DNA of 64,000 nt from Bin5 sp965232575. Its GTDB lineage: Bacteria > Chloroflexota > Anaerolineae > Caldilineales > Caldilineaceae. Below the pieces are notes generated by a model. That model was not told the origin of the DNA. It ran no database searches and worked only from the letters and a program-made list of their open reading frames with translations. The translations under genes were made by a program, and so were the position numbers. Shown piece after piece: positions 58,746-64,000 of this stretch (within the stretch, counting starts at the first letter, position 1; each line of letters opens with the position of its first letter). The stretch spans positions 124,001-188,000 of the forward strand of contig CBDDPZ010000007.1 in the NCBI GenBank assembly GCA_965232575.1, read 5' to 3'.

Positions 58746-58973
58746 GTGCAGAAGCAATCCACTCGCGCGTTTCTTATGGTACTATCGATTTTTCCGCTGA
58801 TAATCGCCGCCTGCGTGCCGTTGACGCTGCAATCTGATTTATCAAGGATGAGACTGAGGGGTGAAAAACCCCGCACTAAAGTATCGGGGCTTCCAGTAGC
58901 TCAACCGGGGTTTTTCTTAAAGAAAAGCCGGATTGAGCTTGCGATGGCCTGCCACATTCGTCGTCGGAGGTGA
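58746..58973 (+). pseudogene. Lipoprotein signal remnant
   Basis: A GTG-started frame gives a good lipoprotein signal (FLMVLSIFPLIIAACVP) but then runs through a hairpin and the copied start module, and stops. There is no domain. It is probably what remains of a lipoprotein gene, or a chance frame. The neighbouring FG-GAP gene has its own signal. Confidence 0.4.
58863..58916 (+). terminator. Hairpin after the permease genes
   Basis: The 11-bp arms GAAAAACCCCG (58863-58873) and CGGGGTTTTTC (58906-58916) are perfect, and the second ends in five T. CGGGG at 58885-58889 can also pair with the first arm, so two structures compete. A terminator or attenuator for the importer genes is plausible. 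Confidence 0.55.
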
Positions 58974-59028
58974 TACTCGTGTCCAATAGGATAAAACGGA
59001 GGTGATACTCGTGTCCAATAGGATAAAA
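58946..59028 (+). repeat. Start module copy 2 with a 32-base tandem duplication
   Basis: 58946-58985 is identical to 57786-57825. Its last part, extended by AATAGGATAAAA, is present twice in perfect tandem (58965-58996 and 58997-59028). The first copy encodes a nine-codon frame from GTG 58979 that ends in TGA at 59003-59005. The second supplies the GGAGG and GTG of the FG-GAP gene at 59011. Confidence 0.85.
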
Positions 59029-60885
59029 ATCAAGCCTCTCATCCCCCTGTTGAAACAAGGGGGCTTTCCCGGCTTTTCTCGTAAGATCATGGGGGGCCTA
59101 TTTTGGGCCTTACTAGCCATCGCCTTAACCAGCTGCCAGCAAATTGAAACGTCATCTGAAACAGACGTTGTCTTTGTCACGATCACCCCGGGTTCGCCGA
59201 TCACCCCGGTTTCGCCAAATGGTGCACCGACCTCAACACCAGCCGTGTCGCCGGCGGTATCGCTAGCGATATCGGAGCAACCACACCGGGCCTCACCCTA
59301 CCCCTGTGAAGATCGCTTCATCCCCCATTCTCTTGAACATATCACCGCCATTTCAGGTGAGATTGTCAAGAAGTTCGATAGTAACGGTGCCGGTCTGGCC
59401 ATAAACGATCTTGACCGTGATGGCGATCTGGATCTGGTGCTGGCGAATTTGGCTGGTTCTAATGCCATCTTTTGGAACGAAGGCGATTTCGCCTTTCAGA
59501 AGCAGGAATTCCCTTTCGGTCAGTCGCGCGCCGTCAGCATCGTCGATATTGATGGCGACGGCTGGCAGGACATTGTCTTTGCCCGGCGCGAAACGGCTCC
59601 CAGCGTGTGGATGAACGATGGCACGTTTCAAAAGGGTGAAAACAATCAGAAAACTCACAGACAAACATCAGCCCAGCCTGGTCAACAGCAAATCAAACAG
59701 ATAGACGGATTCACGCGTTTAGATCGGTTCAGCCCTTCCCAACGGGCCTACACCTTCGCCTGGGCCGATCTGGATGGTGATGTTGATCTGGATCTTGTCC
59801 TGGCGACCTATCAAACCGAGTACAGGCGCTTTAATAACTATGACTTGAGCGGGGGCGGCGTGGTCTACTATGAAAACAGGGGAGACGACTTTATAGCGAC
59901 CCATCTGGCGACCTATTCGCAAGCCTTGGCCCTGCTGCTGGTCGACCTGAATAAGGATGAACATCTGGATATCTGGGTAGGCCATGACTTTCTGATGCCT
60001 GACCAGGTCTGGTTGCGCACAGACGATGGCTGGCAGGAAGCAACCCGCTTCGATGAAATTGCCCAAAATACCATGAGCTTTGCGGCAGGTGATATCAACA
60101 ACGACGGTGGCGTTGAGCTATTTGCCGCTGACATGATGCCCTATGAGCCTACCCAAGCGGCCCTGCTGGCCTGGGCTCCTTTAATGGAGACGATGGAAGA
60201 CGTCGACGTCGCCCATGACCAGCAGATCATCCAAAACGTCCTTCAGGTTGCGACCGGCGATGGGGGATTTGAAAATCAGGCGGTTGCGCGAGGTGTAGAG
60301 GCGACGGGATGGAGCTGGTCGGCCCAATTTGGGGATCTGGACCAGGATGGTTTTCTGGATCTCTATGTGGTGAACGGCATGGCAGCAGAAGAAATGTTTG
60401 GTCATCTGCCGAATAACGAATTGATCGAAGAAAATCTGGTCTTCCAGAACGATGGCTCGGGTCGTTTTAAGCCAAGGCCCGATTGGGGTCTCAACGCGAC
60501 GGCTGGTGGTCGCGGTATGAACATGGCTGACTTGGACGGCGACGGTGATCTGGATATTGTGGTCAATAACCTGCTGTCGCCGGCCGTCGTCTACGAGAAT
60601 CGGCTCTGTGGGGGCCATAGCCTGACCGTTGATCTCCAGTGGCCCAAAAGCAAGAATACCTATGCGATTGGCGCGCGGCTTGCGCTACAGACAACGACGG
60701 GTCGATATATGCGTGAGATTCGCTCCAATAGTGGATATTTGTCAGGCGAGCCGTCACAGGTTCACTTTGGTTTCCCCGCAGATAGCCGCCCCATCTCGCT
60801 GGATATCCAGTGGCCCGATGGTCGAAAGTCAACGCTTCCTGTGCCGCCATCAAGCACAAGGCTCATTGTAGAGCGCACCAATTGA
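59011..60885 (+). CDS. FG-GAP/VCBS-repeat lipoprotein with ASPIC/UnbV C-terminus
   Basis: The protein has 624 residues from GTG 59011, with GGAGG 8 bases upstream; ATG 59089 is an alternative just before the hydrophobic core. The signal has a lipobox (ALTSC). Seven calcium-loop-like repeats follow: DLDRDGDLDLVLAN, DIDGDGWQDIVFAR, DLDGDVDLDLVLA, DLNKDEHLDIWVG, DINNDGGVELFA, DLDQDGFLDLYVVN and DLDGDGDLDIVVNN. This fits a seven-bladed propeller. The end (SNSGYLSGEPSQVHFGF, then IQWPDGRKSTLPVP) is an ASPIC/UnbV module. It is surface-exposed or periplasmic-side, function unknown. With the GTG start, residues about 9-27 are encoded by an intergenic repeat. Confidence 0.85.
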   Translation: MSNRIKIKPLIPLLKQGGFPGFSRKIMGGLFWALLAIALTSCQQIETSSETDVVFVTITPGSPITPVSPNGAPTSTPAVSPAVSLAISEQPHRASPYPCEDRFIPHSLEHITAISGEIVKKFDSNGAGLAINDLDRDGDLDLVLANLAGSNAIFWNEGDFAFQKQEFPFGQSRAVSIVDIDGDGWQDIVFARRETAPSVWMNDGTFQKGENNQKTHRQTSAQPGQQQIKQIDGFTRLDRFSPSQRAYTFAWADLDGDVDLDLVLATYQTEYRRFNNYDLSGGGVVYYENRGDDFIATHLATYSQALALLLVDLNKDEHLDIWVGHDFLMPDQVWLRTDDGWQEATRFDEIAQNTMSFAAGDINNDGGVELFAADMMPYEPTQAALLAWAPLMETMEDVDVAHDQQIIQNVLQVATGDGGFENQAVARGVEATGWSWSAQFGDLDQDGFLDLYVVNGMAAEEMFGHLPNNELIEENLVFQNDGSGRFKPRPDWGLNATAGGRGMNMADLDGDGDLDIVVNNLLSPAVVYENRLCGGHSLTVDLQWPKSKNTYAIGARLALQTTTGRYMREIRSNSGYLSGEPSQVHFGFPADSRPISLDIQWPDGRKSTLPVPPSSTRLIVERTN

Positions 60886-61021
60886 TTCCGAAGCGAACTT
60901 GTCCGTATTTTCATAGGAGCCGCCGATGGCGCGGGGGGTGTGGGGGGTGTCCCTCCACATCTTTTTCCGCACCAGACGCCCGGTATGAAACCCCCGGAAT
61001 AGGGTTTCATAGGAGAACATC
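60886..61021 (+). promoter_or_regulatory. Leader with hairpin abutting the ribosome site
   Basis: TATGAAACCC (60984-60993) and GGGTTTCATA (61002-61011) form a 10-bp hairpin. GGAG (61012-61015), the ribosome site of the next gene, follows directly, so folding could control translation. TTTCATAGGAG also occurs at 60909-60919 before an ATG at 60926 that opens a 19-codon frame; this may be a leader peptide or a copied site. Confidence 0.4.
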
Positions 61022-62236
61022 ATGAACGATAAGCAAAAAAATGTTATGTCACCAATCATCGATTGTGACGTACACCACGGTGACTTGGCGGACCTATCTG
61101 CGCTCTATCCTTATCTGCCCCGTCACTATGTCGAATATATTGAAGATTTTGGCCCCCTGCTGCCAGGTCTCGGTTATACAAACGTACCTCCCGCGGCAAA
61201 CGCAACTCGCCACGACCTGTGGGAGAGCACAAGTATCAACCCGGCTACCGAGCCGGAGGGATACAATGGCCGGCCACATAAGAATTGGCAACAACGACGA
61301 ATGACAGCGGGTAACCCAGCTAACCAGCCGGAGGTTTACATAAAACGCCATCTGGACGCCTATAATATTGGCCTGGCGGTCCTCACCGGTTCCGCTGTAC
61401 CGTCTGCGGCCGCAGTTCATCCCGACGCAGACTACGGACATGCCCTTTGCCGCGCCCACAACGACTGGACGCTCGACCATTGGCTAAGCCAAGATTCTCG
61501 CTTTCGGTCCTCGATTCACATTGCGCCGCAGGACCCTGCCTTGGCCGTGCAAGAGATCGAGCGGCTTGGCCCACGCCCGGAATTCATCCAGGTTTTGATG
61601 CCGGCCGGGGCGCGGCTGCCCTTTGGCAATCGTTTCTATCATCCCATCTATGCCGCCTGCCAGGAATTGGGTCTGCCGGTGTGCGTCCACTTTGGTAGCG
61701 AAGGCGCGGGCATCTCCGCGCCACCCACGGGCGCGGGATATCCTTCATACTACCTTGAGATGCGGATGGCTCGGCCGCAGACTGCAATGGCCCACCTGGC
61801 TAGCCTGATTTGTGAAGGCGTCTTCGAGAAATTCCCTGACTTCCGCTTTTTGTTTATAGAACACGATTTTTTCTGGGTGCCGGGCATGCTATGGCACATG
61901 GACTCAGACTGGAAGGCTCTGCGCGATTATACGCCCTGGGTCAAGAAGCTGCCCAGTGAATATGTCCGCAACCATGTCCGCTTTGGCTCACAACCCATGC
62001 CTGATGTGCCCAGCCGTAAGGACCTGGCCCGTTTTCTAGAGTGGCTGCGGGCGGACGAAGTCCTGGTCTATACGTCTGACTTTCCCCATTGGGATATGGA
62101 TGAACCCAGCACATTCTTGAGGGGTCACAACCCAGACCTACGCCGGCGGGTTATGGTTGAGACAGCCCGCGAGCTCTACCAGCTAGACAGTCAACTCACC
62201 AGTGCCCCACGAGAGAATGCTGCTCGCGCCCTGTAG
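61022..62236 (+). CDS. Amidohydrolase family 2 protein
   Basis: The protein has 404 residues. IIDCDVHHGDLADL gives the first metal site (D-x-H). LPVCVHFGSEGAG, RFLFIEHDFFWVPGMLWHMD and VYTSDFPHWDMDEPST give the later His and Asp residues. This pattern is of the larger amidohydrolase-2 members (ACMS decarboxylase, gamma-resorcylate decarboxylase). GGAG precedes the start. A Rieske ferredoxin and a luciferase-like oxidoreductase follow, so a pathway for breaking down a ring or ether compound is possible. Confidence 0.88.
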   Translation: MNDKQKNVMSPIIDCDVHHGDLADLSALYPYLPRHYVEYIEDFGPLLPGLGYTNVPPAANATRHDLWESTSINPATEPEGYNGRPHKNWQQRRMTAGNPANQPEVYIKRHLDAYNIGLAVLTGSAVPSAAAVHPDADYGHALCRAHNDWTLDHWLSQDSRFRSSIHIAPQDPALAVQEIERLGPRPEFIQVLMPAGARLPFGNRFYHPIYAACQELGLPVCVHFGSEGAGISAPPTGAGYPSYYLEMRMARPQTAMAHLASLICEGVFEKFPDFRFLFIEHDFFWVPGMLWHMDSDWKALRDYTPWVKKLPSEYVRNHVRFGSQPMPDVPSRKDLARFLEWLRADEVLVYTSDFPHWDMDEPSTFLRGHNPDLRRRVMVETARELYQLDSQLTSAPRENAARAL

Positions 62237-62652
62237 GCCTAATGAAATCCGAATATTACCGGAATTGAAAAGAAAATATGGCTCAATTGGAATACATGTG
62301 GTTGACAAGATAGGCGTCGGTTGCTGAAAGAAAAGAAAGTAAATCGTAAAAGGCGGACATTTGAAGCAGCCAACACTCGCCCCCCTCTAACTCCCCCTGC
62401 TAGGGGGAGGATGGTCATGGTCGAAAACGGCCTTTTTTGGCCAGCATCGGTAAAAGTCCTTCCTGGCAGGAGGGATTTAGGGAGGTCGATGTCGTGCTTG
62501 CATCGACACTCGTTTACTAAGGTAATACGCTGATCCCATCAGCAGGTTTGCTTTGCTAGTCTCGATGTCACTCAGACTGTCTACCACATAAGATCCCGTT
62601 GAGCCGAAAATCTTATTGGGCCGCATCTGCATCGGCCACAGGAGAAAGCTCT
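62237..62652. other. Intergenic region with hairpin
   Basis: CTCCCCCT-GCT-AGGGGGAG (62391-62409) is a perfect hairpin set in a CCCCCTCTAACTCCCCC context that is a frequent intergenic repeat. No gene is supported before the ferredoxin start at 62653. Confidence 0.5.
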
Positions 62653-63021
62653 ATGGCTAAACGCCAAGCTAAGCAGCGTTATGTGGTTGCTCGGACGGAG
62701 GAGTTACCACCGGGTCAGCGACGTATCGTCACTGTACGAGGTCGCGAAATCGGCGTCTTTAATGTCGGCGGCGAATATTTCGCATTGCTGAACTACTGTC
62801 CTCATCGGTTCGCGCCGTTATGCCTGGGCCGGCTGCGACCGCTCGTTACCTCAGCCGATGTTCCTCAAGTGGGTCACGAACGCGAAAATGAAATCCTCAA
62901 ATGCCCCTGGCACCAATATGAATTTGATATTCGGACTGGCAAAGCGCTCTTCGATCCAAAACTAGCCGTCCGCACCTATGAGGCGAAACAAGAGCAAGAT
63001 CAGGTCGTCATATATTTATAA
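62653..63021 (+). CDS. Rieske-type [2Fe-2S] ferredoxin
   Basis: The protein has 122 residues from ATG 62653, with GGAG 8 bases upstream. NYCPHRFAPLCLG is the first C-x-H cluster motif and KCPWHQYEFDIRTGKAL the second (C-x2-H). The spacing is longer than usual by an insert (SADVPQVGHEREN). It is a small soluble Rieske ferredoxin of the kind that feeds ring-hydroxylating or demethylating oxygenases; no oxygenase alpha subunit is in the window. Confidence 0.9.
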   Translation: MAKRQAKQRYVVARTEELPPGQRRIVTVRGREIGVFNVGGEYFALLNYCPHRFAPLCLGRLRPLVTSADVPQVGHERENEILKCPWHQYEFDIRTGKALFDPKLAVRTYEAKQEQDQVVIYL

Positions 63022-63088
63022 TGAACACAATTTGTATGTTTTCAGCATCTCGCCCACCATCACAGAATGAATTCTGCGACTAAGATAA

Positions 63089-63109
63089 AAACAGGCTTCA
63101 AGCCTGTTT
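63089..63109 (+). terminator. Terminator-like hairpin after the Rieske gene
   Basis: AAACAGGCTT (63089-63098) and AAGCCTGTTT (63100-63109) form a stem around one central base, and the second arm ends in TTT. It lies 68 bases after the Rieske stop. Confidence 0.55.
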
Positions 63110-63150
63110 CATCGCCTAGCTGTAGATTTCAAACTACACAACACGGACTT

Positions 63151-63214
63151 CATCACCACCGTTGAAACAAAAGCTTTGTCGTACAAAGCCTTCTTCCCGG
63201 CTTCTCCCATAAGC
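63151..63214 (+). repeat. Hairpin plus TTCCCGGCTTCTC element before a start codon
   Basis: GTTGAAACAA, then a GCTTTG/CAAAGC hairpin, then TTCCCGGCTTCTCCCATAAG. Related elements are at 56831-56882 and 59040-59085, each directly before or inside the start of a gene. Confidence 0.6.
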
Positions 63215-63231
63215 TAAGAAAGGGTGTCACC

Positions 63232-64000
63232 ATGAAATTTGGCGCACAGGTCAATTGTTATCTGACAACTTGGGATAACATTCGTACTGTGATCGAGGCC
63301 ATGGAAGCGGGCCGGTGGGACAGTCTGTGGTTTGCCGACCACTACCTGCCACTGTCGCCAAAGCGGGAAGAAGAGCCGCTGCCGGCCTACGAAGGATATA
63401 CGCTTATTGCCGCCGCCGCAAGCATCACCGAACGGATGCGGCTGGGCAATTTGGTTTTGGGCAATACCTACCGCAACCCGGCCCTGGTGGCCAAAATGGC
63501 CGGAACGGTCGATCAGATATCCCACGGCCGCTTCACCTTAAGCATTGGGGCCGCCTGGTTCCAGCGGGAGCATGAGGCCTATGGCTGGGATTTCCCGCCG
63601 ATGAAGGAGCGCTCGGATCGGCTGGAGGAAGCCTGTGCCCTGCTGCGAGCTCTCTTTACAGCCGATGGACCGGTCGATTTCGAGGGCCGCTACTACCGGC
63701 TCGATCAGGCTCCGCTGTCACCCGGAGGTTACAACAACCGGCAGATTCCGATTATGGTCGGCGGCACCGGTGAGCGGCGCACACTGCGCACCCTGGCCAG
63801 ATATGGTGACATCATGAACCTGGATGGCTGGGCTGGCGGGCCAATGACCCAAGAATATTACTTTCACAAAGTCGGAGTTCTGGAGCAGCACTGCGAAAAC
63901 GTTGGCCGAGACCCATCCGAAATCAAGCGTACTATCCTGATGCCGGTCAAGGTCACCGACGATCCGGCTGAAGCTGAAGCCTTCATCGCCAGTCGCAGCC
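63232..64000 (+). CDS. Luciferase-like (LLM class) F420-dependent oxidoreductase, cut by window end
   Basis: ATG 63232 is preceded by AAAGGG. The 256 codons in view include FGAQVNCYLTTWDNIRTVIE, WDSLWFADHYLP, MRLGNLVLGNTYRNPALVAK, LSIGAAWFQREHEAYGWDF and IPIMVGGTGERRTLRTLARY. These are the barrel start, active-site loop and phosphate-binding segments of the LLM class. It is related to, but distinct from, the gene at 47267-48160. The C-terminus lies beyond the window. Confidence 0.88.
   Translation, partial: MKFGAQVNCYLTTWDNIRTVIEAMEAGRWDSLWFADHYLPLSPKREEEPLPAYEGYTLIAAAASITERMRLGNLVLGNTYRNPALVAKMAGTVDQISHGRFTLSIGAAWFQREHEAYGWDFPPMKERSDRLEEACALLRALFTADGPVDFEGRYYRLDQAPLSPGGYNNRQIPIMVGGTGERRTLRTLARYGDIMNLDGWAGGPMTQEYYFHKVGVLEQHCENVGRDPSEIKRTILMPVKVTDDPAEAEAFIASRS

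Noticed and set aside
58734..58973. Treating the lipoprotein-signal frame as an intact gene
   Set aside because: After the signal it runs through hairpins and the copied start module, and has no domain.

Overview
The window is bacterial, gene-dense and mostly GC-rich. Its gene content is a 2-oxoacid:ferredoxin oxidoreductase, several enolase-superfamily enzymes, phytanoyl-CoA dioxygenase, stand-alone amidases, amidohydrolases, F420-type luciferase-like oxidoreductases and several ABC/MFS uptake systems. This mix is typical of heterotrophic Chloroflexota, possibly a Caldilineales-like or sponge/marine lineage. That placement is inferred from gene content and style; there is no rRNA or marker phylogeny in the window.

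Layout. 0-6.4 kb (minus strand): an epimerase start, a KorB-CBS fusion, KorA, a free CBS protein, an amidase, and a thioredoxin-fold lipoprotein whose first active-site Cys codon is TGA with a SECIS-like hairpin downstream (a candidate selenoprotein). 6.7-10.3 kb: amidohydrolase, amidase and phytanoyl-CoA dioxygenase. 10.6-11.4 kb: PIN toxin with an unusual antitoxin candidate. 11.6-16.9 kb: zinc/manganese uptake (two ZnuA-like lipoproteins, one with an 11-unit His/Asp repeat array, a remnant of a third, a Fur/Zur regulator, ZnuC, ZnuB). 17-19 kb (minus): RNase III and a threonine-synthase-like PLP enzyme. 19.5-34.8 kb (plus): a catabolic region with an enolase-family dehydratase, a large protein of unknown function, a complete family-5 peptide/opine/oligosaccharide-type ABC importer, a second enolase-family enzyme, a sugar isomerase-like protein and two tandem MFS exporters.

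34.9-44.3 kb is a lower-GC defence island: type III restriction-modification (Mod, Res), then a PHP-SMC-type ATPase (TrlF/Ppl-like) tightly coupled to an AlbA_2/HATPase protein. A degenerate copy of the MFS 3' end lies between the R-M genes and the ATPase, so the R-M part sits between two copies of the same sequence. 44.5-49 kb: tandemly duplicated enolase-family genes with duplicated leaders, a small protein, a luciferase-like oxidoreductase and a cupin. 49.3-50 kb: an IS3-family remnant.

From about 50 kb the base composition is more moderate. A hybrid histidine kinase and an HTH-HATPase-like-REC protein are convergent, with broken toxin-antitoxin genes between and beside them (DUF5615-like, HEPN/MNT). 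They are followed by a family-1 sugar ABC importer (binding protein and two permeases, no ATPase in the window), an FG-GAP/ASPIC lipoprotein, an amidohydrolase, a Rieske ferredoxin and a luciferase-like oxidoreductase cut by the window end. This last region is rich in short repeated elements placed just before start codons, including a copied ribosome-binding-site/start module.

All coordinates and motifs were read by eye; no database search was run. Family names rest on recognised motifs, and substrates are mostly unknown.
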